Positions 10,050 through 21,700 of a stretch of DNA of 64,000 bases are shown piece after piece; the stretch's first letter is position 1; each line of letters opens with the position of its first letter. The notes beneath the pieces were generated by a model. The model saw nothing but the letters and a program-made list of their open reading frames with translations, was not told the origin of the DNA and searched no databases. Source of the DNA: Rhabditoides inermis (taxonomy: Eukaryota; Nematoda; Chromadorea; Rhabditida; Rhabditidae); NCBI GenBank assembly GCA_963966185.1, contig CAWZYM010000355.1, forward strand, positions 771,001-835,000. The letters are read 5' to 3'. Position numbers and translations under genes: made by a program.

Positions 10050-13000
10050 ATGTCGTCAGCCTCGCCCTACGTGCTCCCTCCCACCTCCAGCTCCGAATTC
10101 GACACGGCCGACATCAGCCTCACCGTCAGCGAGGTCAGACCGCAACACGTTATTCATGTTATTATGCAATTATCAGAAGAAGACGTTGAGGACAGAGGGA
10201 TTCTTCTTCTCCCCGCGGCGTGCGGTCGGGTCTTCATTTCGCCCCGCCGCCGCCGCCGAATGTTCGGTCATCGACAAGAATCCTTTCCGAGTAACCAGTG
10301 AGGCGGCGGGAAGTACCCTCACGTGAAAGCAGCTATGGCGCGAGGAGATACCGATTGGCATGGAAGCAAAGGAACACTCGGAGCTCTACACGTCAAGAAC
10401 GGTACTCTAATGGTCCAGGAATGATTATCGATCAAGTATCGTCTTCCAGCCACTAACCTCGTCAGCCAAACTGTCTTTCCCCGGCGTTAGCCTATGTATC
10501 TAGCATCTTAGGCACTACTGTATGCTTCATATCATTATGATTGTGTTGTCATATTCAGAAATAACGATTCCGGATAAACGATTTGATTTTGATTTGATGC
10601 AATTATACTTTCTATTTATTATATCATAGTGAAGTGTTAATTGTAGTTGTAGTCGTATACGTCGTATTCGATTCGAATCGTTGGAAATGATTAATCGATT
10701 ATTGATTTAATCGATTTAAGGAGCGGTTGTCGTGGGCGGAGCAGTCGTACACGCCCTACCCGCACTGCTTCCATCTACTCGCCCTGCCCGACCCGAGGAA
10801 GGGTGGGTTATCGATTATTGATTCGTTCCATTCAACTCCCATTTCGACCATCAAAGTAGGATAGGTTGTGTTGATCATAATTGGTCTTCAAGTCATGCCT
10901 TATTCGAGAATTGTTGGCTCGCGTGAGGTAATTCGTGCATTCATTGTCATTCCACCAATTTCTCCTGAAAACACACTCATTTCTGATTTCATTCACGAGA
11001 AACGGCCTGATTTTCTGTATTCAGCCAGGCTGCCTGTCGACGGCGAGCAGTTCACGCTGCTGCTCAACATGTTCGGAGGCATGCTCGTCGTCGAGACGGA
11101 CGAGAAGGTGGGGGAGGGGAGAAGTAAAAGCTGAAGACGGGTTGTTTTTGTTGCAATGCGTGTGGCTTCTATATGGGTTTGCGGTGGAGACGAATAAAAG
11201 GTTGGAGGTGAAGGAGGAAAATTAAACGTTTCTTTTCCATGCTGAAAGTGTGAATACTGATGAGCCCTTAGACACGGATGAGAAGGTGGGGACGGACGAA
11301 CAAGTTGAAACATGAAAGTGTGAAGACTTGAAGGAAGACTGAAGAGTCTTAGCAGAGCAGTAGAGACTGATGACTGATGAGTAGGTGGGGGAGAAGTCGG
11401 AATGTTGTGAGAGACAAAAGGAAAGTGAGTGTGAGAGAGTGGTGCTTAATGCCATTGTACATATATTTATTCATGAATGCGTTATAGTAGATGTGTATGT
11501 GCGATCTTTCACGAAAGATATCGTTGCAGATCTCTCTGCGCTCTCCTCTCCTGGCCACGGCCACGGAGCCTCTGTCTCCCGGCGAGCAGCTCGAGTTGGT
11601 GTGCGCCGACGTGATCAACCACACGGCGGCGGGCGGGAGGGCGATTGTTGGAACGTGGTCGGTTCGAGTCATCTTTCTTTCTGCGATTTGTCTCTATTGA
11701 ATTTCAACGTTCGCCCAACCGCATCATGTTTTGAATCATGCCGTAGTCGGAACGTGGTGAGTGGTGGCTGGCGTTGTGCTGTGATCTGCACCATGCTCAC
11801 TATGTGTTAGAGAAATCCAGGAATTAGTTTACTTGTTTACATGGGTCTTATGCTACTAAAACATGGATTTTATGCTACCAATCTGAAGAACACAAGCCAG
11901 TGGGAGTGAGAGTGAGGTGTGAGAGTGAATGTTGTAACGGTAACACACACAAAGAGGGACGGTATGTGGTATGTAGCTATATTCTGAGTATTTGTGGTGC
12001 GATTGGGTGTATCGCTGGAACGGTTGGGACATTGGCAGGAAGGTAGAATCCCCGGTTTTTGAAAAATTAAGGGACAGTTTCCGAAATAAGGTACAGTTTG
12101 CAAAAATAAGGTACAGTTTGCAAAAATAAGGTACAGTTTGCAAAAATAGGGTACAGTTTGGAAAAATAGAGTACAGTTTAAAAATAAGGTACAGTTTTCA
12201 AAAATAGGGTACAGTTTCCAAAAATAAGGTACAGTTTAATACCCTCTCAGAAACCCCTATAAAAGGCATAAACCACCATAAAACGCGATGTGTTCGCTTT
12301 CTTGTCCACACAATATTAATTGAATGCGCGATCAAGACGGTTCAGTAACTACCGAACGAAAACCAAACTTTATTTTCTAATTCCATGTTTTATGTATGGG
12401 TTATGATGAGGTGTACTGCACCGGGATCGCAGTTCCGCCACTTCGTTAACACCTTGCCAATTTCCTATCAAGTTCCTGTTTGATTCACAAGATGTATGCT
12501 ATTTCACGTCATCTATTGTAATTTCTTCCATAACGCATCGTATGTAAGATAAATTGATTTTTTTAAAAGTACAAAACAAAAAAGAATAAGAAAAATCGCG
12601 CGGGAATATTTTACGTGGTAACGTTAACTGTACCTTATTTTTGGAAACTGTACCCTATTTTTGCAAACTGTACCTTATTTTTAAACTGTACCCTATTTTT
12701 CCAAACTGTACCCTATTTTTGCAAACTGTACCTAATTTTTCCAAACTGTACCTTATTTTTTCAAACTGTACCCTATTTTCTCCGAAAACACGAAACTGTC
12801 CCTTATTTTTTCAAAAACCCGGGATTGTACCTTCCTGCCGGAACATTTTATTCGCAGCCCGAAGGAGTTCATGTAGTAGTTGTTGTTGATCTGAATGTTG
12901 TGTTAAATGCCACTATTTCTTTGGTTTCGTAAGTTGTCCTCTTTATTAGAATTCATAGCAATATCCAGGACCGAATTATTTCAACTGACGCGGTCGTAAA

Positions 13001-13218
13001 TGTTATAACACTATGAAACATACAATTCCAATTTCCATTTTCCATTATCCAACTAGGGCGACCATAACTAATGTCGATGTGAACATTTCGCCTAGATTGT
13101 ATTGATTTCCGTTCGTTCATTGGTGTTGTTGTATCACATGTGCCGATTATAATAATTTCTCGCTTCAGTTGGGTGGTGCTCTCGGACAATTCCAATATCC
13201 AATACCCAACTATTAATC

Positions 13219-13271
<53 letters not shown>

Positions 13272-16200
13272 AAGGGAAAGAAACATTTCTCTCCGTTCAG
13301 TTGGGTGGTGCTCTCGGATGTGATGGTGTCGGTGCGCTACATTGCCGCCCTCTTCCACATCACTCTGGATTGGCAGGCCCACATGGTCAACAAGGTAGGG
13401 AGATGCTGAAAACCTTCTTACAGTATTCTGATTTGTAAGAGCTACAGTTATTTGAGGCGGTTTCCGTGACTGTTACCGATTACAGATGATTGACTGACTG
13501 ATTCCAGATGCCACTGGATCGTGCGATCGCGCACTGTCGAGTGTCACGGGTGCCGGGGAAGCCGGGAGAAGAGGAGGAGGAGGAGGAGGAGGAGGGGACG
13601 GAGAAGGCGGCCAGTGAGACGGTGGGTGGAGAAGGAGAGTGGAGAGATGTGTGTTTGTTGGCGTTGAAAAGAGAGGAGTGAGGAGACAGTGAGCAGTGAG
13701 TTGTAGTGATAGGCGGCTGTAAGAATGAGGGGAGAGTGAAAGTGTAGAGGATAAGTGAGGAACGTGACTGGTTGTGAATGATTCTCTATTGACGTTAAAG
13801 GTGGATGAAAAAAGAATCACCGAGAAGCGAGAAAGATGCACGTACAACGTGGACGGACAGCAATCGACTCGACTGTCTGTGAATGCGCTTCCCTTGTTCT
13901 GCCGACGTGGATGTAAACTGTAGGAATTGGTGAAGGACTGTTGGAATTACGAGAGGATGAAAGTGTCTAGGATACGTGGGTATGTGACAGGTGTGTTGCA
14001 GACGTGCTGTAGAAAAGGCTTTGCGTCCATTTTGTCCCAAGAAAGAAAGTCAATGGTCGGACGCGACTCCGACTGGTAGAATAACGGTGGCTTTCTCCTA
14101 CATACGTTCAATTAAATAATTGCGTTTCTTCATTTCATCTAAAGCTTTCCTCCCGGCGCTATCACCTTGAAAGCTGAACACTATCATATGACGCGAGTGC
14201 GGATAAATGATTTGATTTGATTCGATTTGATTGCCTTGCAGACGTGCTGTTCTGCCGACGTGTCCGACTCGTGCTCTGTTCCGTCGGACGGCGGATCGCC
14301 GGCGGCCCTGCCCCCTGCCAGGTTAGGCTTGTCCTTGTACACATTGTTCTGCGATTGTAGATGTTCCTGACTGATGACTCGATGACTTTTCCTGGCTATG
14401 GGTGAGGGGGGAAGAAGTGTGAATAATCTAGATACCAGACTAAACAAGAAGAGAAAACCGACGCGGGCATAATGTTCTCTTCAAGACGTCGTCTCCGCGT
14501 CCGTCAGCGTGCGGTGATTGGGGAAGAGGGGGAACTGCACGCCCCGCCGCCCAACATGTTCCGCATAGGCAGCGAGATGGAGGAGGACGAGGGACGCGGC
14601 GGCGGAGGAGGAGGAGCACGAGTCATCGGGTGATTATCATTAGCAACACTTATATGTATCGGCTGAATCTAGGTTCAGTCGAGTCTGTTATTGTATGCGT
14701 CAAAACTTGATCTCACGACATACACTTGACGTTGAGTGGTTGCCCGGCAGTTGTTGGACACGTTCCGCGTTGCAGTGGTTGCCCGCGCGGCGCCCGTCCG
14801 CTTCTCGACCAGATTGGCCGCCTGCCGTCGGAGGGCACGGAGGGTGAGCCTGGAGAGGACGATGAGAACCACAGTCTCTGCTGGCTGCTCTTTCCGGAGG
14901 GCGCCGAGGTCAGCACCTATGTCATACATGTGAGTGCGGGAGGGGGACAAAGCTTTGCTGGCATTGTGATCACTAAGAGTTATTGTATGAATGTGTACCT
15001 TTTTTGAATTGCCGACAAACAAGAAATTATTAGAATTTGTGTCCAGTGATGTTGATTGGTCTGTGAAACATACATTTATCGTATTTCAATGAATTTGTTT
15101 TCATATAACTTTGATGAAATCATTTTGGATCGGTGATACGACAACAGCTGCCAAGGAATGATCTCACAAGGTAATCCTGGTTTTGTTGCAGCCGCGCACG
15201 TGCGCCCTGTCCGAGGTGGCGGACATATTCTCGTTCATCCCCGAACTGGCACTCGGACCCATGCCCGGCACGGTCACCAGGGCCACGTCGGCGTCGGTGA
15301 GGGGGAGGGAGGGAGGGGGAGAGAGAGAGAGGAGGGGAGAGAGATAGAGGGAGAGGGGAAGCGGGACGATTTACTGCAGAACTCGTTTCGATTGAACTAT
15401 TGGGGTGTGATTGATATACCCACAATGATTGAAAGTCCTCTTGTTCAGAACTCGTTCTACCGCTGGTCGGCCATCGGCACCGACTCGGGCCACGTCAAGC
15501 TGTCGGTGACGGACGCGAGGGCCAACTGTATCGTCACGGTGTGAGTGCGGGGGATACTGTAGTTTGAATTTGAATTTGTGCTGTGCCTGTGCGTTGTACT
15601 GTACTCGTGCGAATGTCATAATGTGCGGTTGGACCGTTGGACACGGAACACGTTATGTTTTCTTTTCTATACATTCAGAAAGGGATAATATGTTTCGAAC
15701 AACGTTTGTGTTTAGGGATTTTGTGTGTGAGTAATACTGAAGTTGCAGCAATCCCAATTCCCAATCATTCTTTCCACCGATCAATGCTCCTAATGTTCTG
15801 AATCTTCCCAATGTTCTGCCAATTAATAATGTGTTACCGGTTACCGGTTACCGGACAGCCAACTATGGAACGCTGGCTAGAATCTCACACTGCATGATCA
15901 GTATTGTGGAATGATTGGTGGCTTTGAGTCGCACGATCAAGTTCTTACGCGGGGCGGACACCTACCCCCCAGCCCCGATCTCTACCGTATTGTTACCGAA
16001 GATGGCCATCGGAAATCCAAACAGAACTGCGTCGGCCAAATCTGCCTACGGGCATTCTCCGGCCGGAAATCCGGCGTTGAAATTTCGCGTTTCGGATAAC
16101 CCCAAGATTTGGCGTTTTGACCAGCAGCGAGGTGGCCTAGTGGATAACAACAAATACTGACAAGCAGTAGGGGTGGGGTGACGTCGTGGGTTCGATTCCC

Positions 16201-18128
16201 GTCAACGCAGTTTTGATTTTTGCAAAATTCAAAACATGTTAAACTATTTTTTCAGAACGATAGATAGTCAAATTATTACGATATGTACATTTATTGGCAT
16301 TTGCAGTAAAATATCAGCACTTGTGGTAGTCAATTACATAGCAGTCAAAGCAGAAGTTTTCCTCGCAGTAGGAACACTTGAGGAAACAGTAGTTGTCGCC
16401 AATAAATGTACATATCGTAATAATTTGACTATCTATCGTTCTGAAAAAATAGTTTAACATGTTTTGAATTTTGCAAAAATCAAAACTGCGTTGACGGGAA
16501 TCGAACCCACGACCTCACCCCACCCCTACTGCTTGTCAGTTTTTGTTGTTATCCACTAGGCCACCTCGTTGCTGCTCAAAACGCCAAATCTTGGGGTTAT
16601 CCGAAACGCGAAATTTCAACGCCGGATTTCCGGCCGGAGAATGCCCGTAGGCAGATTTGGCCGACGCAGTTCTGTTTGGATTTCCGATGGCCATCTTCGG
16701 TAACAATACGGTAGAGATCGGGGCTGGGGGGTAGGTGTCCGCCCCGCGTTAGTTTTTCTTGTCATTGTTGCCTATTCAACATGTCAATTGCAAATGATCT
16801 CACAGTGATCTGGGATCTGGAGCATGTCGTAGGTTTCGCGCCGAATTCCGAATAAAAGCTGCAGGCTCACAAATGGAGCTCATGCATGAAAGTCGACCGC
16901 TAGCTTTCGAACCATTGTAAATGATCTTATATCTTAATCATTCAGTCGCACGATCAAGTTCACGGGGGCGGTGTCGGTGCTGTCGTTCCTCGGAAATGGG
17001 CGGGACTCGCAGATCCGACTGCTCGTCTCCAGCACACTCGGGCCGGCCGCCGTGTGGCGGTGCGAGGTGGAGGTGGGTGGGGAGAGAGGGAGGGAGGGAG
17101 GAGAGAGAGGGGGGAAGGGAGAGAGGGAGGGAGAGAGGGAGGGAGGAGAGAGAGGGAGAGGGGGAAGAAGAGAGGGAGGGGGGGAGAGAGGGGGAGAGAG
17201 GGGGAGAGGGAGGGGATAGAGTGTGGGTAGAGGGAGGGAGGAACGTCCATTCATGACCTTGTGATTGTAGAGAGAGAAAGAGAGAAAAAAGAAAGAGAGG
17301 GGGAGAGAGAGATGTCATGTGTTTTATAGGACTCGTCAGTGCTGCGCTACAGTTGCGAGTGGGTGTTGGCGGAGAGTGAGACGAGCGACTCGATCACGTG
17401 CGCGGCTGTCATGCACGGCAACATGTTCATCGGCACGTATGGGGAGGTGAGAGAGACGCGGAGAGAGCACTAGAAAAGAGAGAGCGCAGGCCGCCGCGTC
17501 GCGTGTCCCCCCATCCGCGCGCGGCGGCTGTGAGCTTGGCAAGGACGAACTAGTACATCATGTCTGTAGGCAGAACGGGAAACACATTTGCACTTGTATG
17601 ATGGTGGAAGGAGACAACACAAGTTTGCGATTGTATTGATTGTATGCATATTTCGTTTGTTGGCTATGCGAGAATCTGGATTGCATTAGCTTAGTTTTTC
17701 TAGTAGTTGTTTTCGAAGAAACATGAAAACATACATTTTAAGGGCGAGAAAATAAGACATTCAGATGAACTGTACAGTTGCCGTTTACGTTTCACGGTGT
17801 GTTCATTCGTGCTAATACTTGGTACTCACGATATCTATTCTATTTGTTCATCTATCGATCATTCATCCAGAATCGCTATGTCCTGACTATACAACAAGTG
17901 CATACGGTACGCCACAAGGGCTACGCGCCCTGAGAAACACAGTGTAGCAACGGGTATCAAGTGTTATTTGTCATCACTTTCTTTCAGCAACTGCTCCTGT
18001 ACACTCTTCCCGTGTGTGCGTCTCCGCATCCGCGGTCGCTGCTCCAGCCGACGGGCAGGATATCACTCGGCAGTCCACTCGTGCAGCTGCTGGCACTGGA
18101 GGGAAGGTCGGCGAGTCTCCCTCCCTCT

Positions 18129-18184
<56 letters not shown>

Positions 18185-18418
18185 TTTCTCTCTCTCCCCC
18201 TCTTTCTATCTCTCTCTCTTTCTCTTTTTCTCTCTCTCCCCCTCTTTCTATCTCTCTCTCTCTCTCTTTATCTTTATCTCTCTATCTCTACCTCTCTCTC
18301 TCCCTCTCTCTCTTAGCTGTCTTCTTTCAGGCTGCTGGTCCAATCTATCAATGGAATGCACTCGATGGAGCCGATTGATGAGGACGCGGACGAGAGTAGT
18401 GTGTTCGAACATGAGTAG
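10050..18418 (+). CDS. KPTN: Kaptin-like beta-propeller protein
   Basis: Seventeen exons mostly agree in phase: 10050-10133, 10721-10802, 11025-11107, 11530-~11658 (donor unclear), 12858-12928, 13301-13394, 13508-13621, 14242-14321, 14486-14629, 14776-14929, 15192-15296, 15449-15540, 16946-17072, 17330-17446, 17988-18106 and 18331-18418. A 36-bp candidate at 17871-17906 is probably not used, because skipping it joins GTYGE to QLLLYTLP as in kaptin. Kaptin-like blocks run in order: SYTPYPHCFHLLAL; ADVINHTAAGGRAIVGTW; WSAIGTDSGHVKL; LLVSSTLGPAAVWR; IGTYGE-LLLY. Established: kaptin belongs to KICSTOR, which restrains mTORC1 at the lysosome, and was first described as an actin-associated protein. 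Acidic (EEEEEEEEE) and Gly-rich inserts are extra. The ATG directly follows TTGCAG. AATAAA lies near 18546. The identity rests on recalled motifs. Confidence 0.6.
10200..10600 (+). repeat. Retroposon family R1, copy 2 (kaptin-like intron 1)
   Basis: Near full-length match to 6650-7060, with a complete 3' end: 'catattcagaaataacgatt', 'ccggataaacgatttgattt' and a TTGATT tail. It lies wholly in the first intron of the kaptin-like gene. Confidence 0.8.
12043..12840. repeat. Foldback element with tandem-repeat arms
   Basis: The left arm (about 12056-12240) is nine or so copies of a 19-20 bp unit of the form 'ataaggtacagtttgcaaaa'. The right arm (about 12626-12835) has the same unit in reverse complement ('aactgtaccttatttttgca'). 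About 380 bp of unique AT-rich spacer lies between. Both outer ends carry 'ccggttttt..' / '..aaaacccggg' and 'ggcaggaaggta' / 'taccttcctgcc', so the inverted symmetry continues beyond the tandem units. It lies in an intron of the kaptin-like gene. Confidence 0.9.
13220..13270. repeat. (GA)n tract between two copies of an exon start
   Basis: A GA microsatellite lies between an echo of the exon start (13167-13185) and the real exon start (13301). See the finding on junction echoes. Confidence 0.9.
14145..14240 (+). repeat. Short retroposon family R1b, plus copy
   Basis: Contains 'cggcgctatcaccttgaaag', 'ctgaacact' and 'gcggataaatgatttgattt' followed by a TTGATT tail. It is the reverse-complement relative of 9785-9900. 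It ends just upstream of the exon at 14242. Confidence 0.65.
15948..16750. mobile_element. Foldback (MITE-like) element with ~310-bp arms
   Basis: The arms 15948-16300 and 16400-16750 are near-perfect inverted repeats beginning CGCGGGGCGGACACCTACCC. The outermost bases are TTA on both sides, consistent with a 2-3 bp target duplication. Each arm contains a tRNA-like sequence with a box A-like GTGGCCTAGTGGA and a box B-like GGTTCGATTCC (about 16125-16210, and its reverse complement near 16485-16570). The loop (~100 bp) is AT-rich. No transposase is present, so this is a non-autonomous element in the kaptin-like intron before the exon at 16946. Confidence 0.9.
17070..17320. repeat. (GGGA)n / (GA)n tract
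   Basis: Purine-rich microsatellite inside the intron after the exon ending at 17072. It begins directly at the splice donor. Confidence 0.9.
18125..18315. repeat. (CT)n tract in last kaptin-like intron
   Basis: CT microsatellite with duplicated 'ttctctttttctctctctcc' blocks. It lies in the intron directly before the final exon and may serve as an oversized polypyrimidine tract. Confidence 0.9.
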
Positions 18419-18745
18419 GTACTGTAGGTGGGGTACGGTAGTTTGTATCATGGTTATGGTATCCATTAGCTGTTCTTGTCACTTTCACTATGTGTGTGTT
18501 TACAGTTACAATTTGGTCGTATTGCATTTGTACATATGTGACGTTAATAAATTATTTTTGCACATGGTGTTGTTTGCTTTTTTTTTAAAGACGGTGACTG
18601 TTGTGTGGCAGTGTCCAGTCGGACTTACTTTTAAATTGTTTTCAAATTTGTTTAAAAAAACCCAAATGTGAATGTATTTAATCAATCAAAATAGTTAAAA
18701 TGTGAAATCGGGGAAGCGATTGGAAATTGGAAATAGTGAATGGCA
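18419..18745. other. Spacer between two convergent genes
   Basis: 327 bp between the stop codons of the kaptin-like gene (+) and the triokinase gene (-). An AATAAA at about 18546 can serve the plus-strand gene. No other feature is seen. Confidence 0.6.
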
Positions 18746-21700
18746 TTACTTTGTCTTTGCTGCGGCGAGGGTCTTTCCGATGGCCTCTATCCAGACGGCC
18801 ACTGCTGTTGCTCCAGCATCGGGCTCGCCCTAAAAGCAAGGAGAGTGAGGGAGTGGCGTTTGAATGTCGATGATTTAGTGGAGAATGAGTGTGCACTCTT
18901 GATGTTATTTAGGTAACAATTTTTGTCGACACACCGGCGGAAGAACGTTCCAAAAAAGTTCAATCATTGGGTAACTTCCTTCTCGGTTGTTTCACTGGTG
19001 CACACAACATAATGTCGTAGATAACGACTCGCACTCGCCTTTCCACCGTCGGCGGTGTAGCTGGCCCGGCCGGCCGTGGCGCGCATCGAAGCCGTAGAGT
19101 CGGCCGCCGACTTGGCCGCCTGCAAGTTGTGATAGAAGCTCATTACGATATATTGCTATGAACGCTGATTTCCAGATATATCTAGTGAAAATTTTGCAAT
19201 GCAAGAACCATTATTGACCACATCGAGATGCAGCGTAAAGTTTCTAATATGAAAATGCGCTGATTGCTCGACTCGTGGAGTTTGTGAAAAGTGAATTATG
19301 CTTATCGTTTTGCAAAGAACGCTGGTTGCTATACACTTATATATACTCTAGTTGCTAATGACGTCGAGTTCCAAACAAAGGAATTTCCCCAAAAAAAAAA
19401 CTCGCCTCGACTGCGTTCACCCAGTCGGCACGCTTGATGTGCGCATCAGGGCCGGAGGGGAGGGCGCGGAGGAGGCCGGTCAGTGTGTCCACCTGGTCAT
19501 AGAAGATTGCAATTATGTTCAACTTGTGAATTGATTCGAATAAGATGACGAACCATATTCAGAGCCATGATAAAAGACATTCACTAGCACTCCATGTAGA
19601 ATCACGAAGAAAGGTCGAATTTGGATCCAGATCTAAAGAATACCATGGTTCTGTCTCCTGGCCGGGCGCCTCCGTACTTGGACACTGCTTCCGTGGCGAG
19701 TCGGATGGCGTCGCGGAAGTCTGCGGGGAAGCAGGAGGAGGAGAAGGAGGAAGAGGCGGCGGAGAGCATCAGAGCGTAGATCTGAGAAGTGACATTAGCA
19801 GTAGATTCATTGAGAGTGTTGAACCGTTCCAACATTGGTCGTGTGAAAGTAGTGAATTCGAAACTGATTGAGTATTTGGACGGGAGAGATCATAGGTGTT
19901 GTTGAGAAGTTGTGGTTGACGGTGATCCAGATGCACTCAGAAAAGCTGACACCCATTGGCTAACACTGATGGTGACGGGTGATCATTCCGAATTGCTACA
20001 TATTTTTGACAAGAATTGATAATACGTGTCAATTTTGTATTTTTTTTATACAAGTGTAACGTATTGCGACGAGAATTTAGAATGGAAGTATGATTATTCA
20101 TATAAGTAACGCATGCAATTTCATCCCGTTCACACCGCTAACCGGTCAAGAAAGTGAAAAATGAACTAGCGTAACGCGTCTGGTATCCCAATTTATCAGT
20201 TGAGTTGAGACTAATTTATCTCGTATTCCATTTTTGGCTTTTACGGACCGCGAAAACGGAAGACCACTATGCTTTAACTCTCAACGCACTCACCGCTCCG
20301 GTAGTACCGCCGACGCGTGTCTCGAAGAGCCGCGAAAGCTGGCGCAGCAGCGTCTGCGGGTGCGAGAGAGCGAGAGAAGACAGGGAGGAGAGAATGACTG
20401 GAACAGTAGAGACAAGACTCAACTGTTGCTGACGAAAGCCCAAAGTTACTCAGAAAACACAACGCGCTTCCACCTTCAAAAAATGCCTTTTTGCGTCACA
20501 ATGCGACTTGATTCTTAATTGAGTTAGCGAATCCGACTAATTGTACACTGTGACTCTCACGGTCACATACACTAATGAAAGACAGCCAGAGACACGTCAC
20601 AAGTTTCACTACACAAGTTTTACGCCAATTCACACCAAGTAAGTCATACTCTTACCAAGTCGCACTCACTGTAGTACCCAATGGTACAATGTCACACTCC
20701 CTGATGAGAGACAGGCTCTCACGCCAAGCCACATCCAGTCTCACTGACTTTTGGCCGCCTCGGCGATGGTCTGTCCGCAGTCGCCATCCCCGGCCGCGCC
20801 GTCGAGTCGATCGAGCAGCGGCGCGGCGTCGATGAGGGCGGCACACGCGGCGGTCAGGCAGTCGCGCACGGTGGCAGATTCGTCTGCAATGGTTGGAATA
20901 GAGTGTTCACCACTCATCATCTCCCTCTGATACAAATACAAATTCAGTCTAATATAGGATTCGGAACTGGTATGTTCATGACACGATCGCAAAAGAATTA
21001 CGCACACAGTGGAATTCTATCGTTATCGTCATGGCGTCAAGACTTGTTTTTATCTCGCAAAACTTACCGGGATTGAGTTGAGCGCCAGTGGTTTGTATCT
21101 CTTCCTCGGTGACTGTGTCGAAGTGTATCTCACTGTATGCGGGAGGAGTGGAGAAGGCTTTCCAAGCGGCGGACGTCGCGGAAGAGTCTGGGAGTCACTT
21201 TGTGTCTGGGTTTGACTAGAACCCACCAATGTGCTCTAGGAAATGTTTCCGTTCGGCCTCGTCGAATCTGTCCAGGCAGAGGAGCGAGACACTGACTCCG
21301 TGTCCGTCGAGGGAAGTCATGAAAGTTCCGGAGAGGAAACGAGTGATGGAGAGTGAGTGAGACGCTGGATAAGATATTGATGTGTATCACAAGGAGCCAC
21401 GTACCGCATGCCGCCGAGAACTCTCCGGCGAGTATGCTCATCTCCAGCTGCGAAGTGCCGCCGAGGTTGTTGAGGAGGGCGATGAGAGTGGATCCCTGCT
21501 TGAGTTGCAGTCGGCTGGCGAGGAGACTGGACACGGTCTGTTCCATGATTGTCTTGGCGGGTTCGAGGGGCGCGCGCTCCCGACCACGCTCTCCGTGGAT
21601 GCCCAGACCGACCTAGGCATAGGAATAAGTTAGGTTTCCTATTTAGACTCGCCTCCATCATTCCCTCGGGTAGTTGGAAGAGAGGCCCGCTACCGGGAAG

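Noticed and set aside
17871..17906. 12-codon exon in the kaptin-like gene
   Set aside because: It has acceptor and donor signals and keeps phase, but including it interrupts the kaptin-like GTYGE-LLLY block, so direct joining of 17446 to 17988 is preferred.
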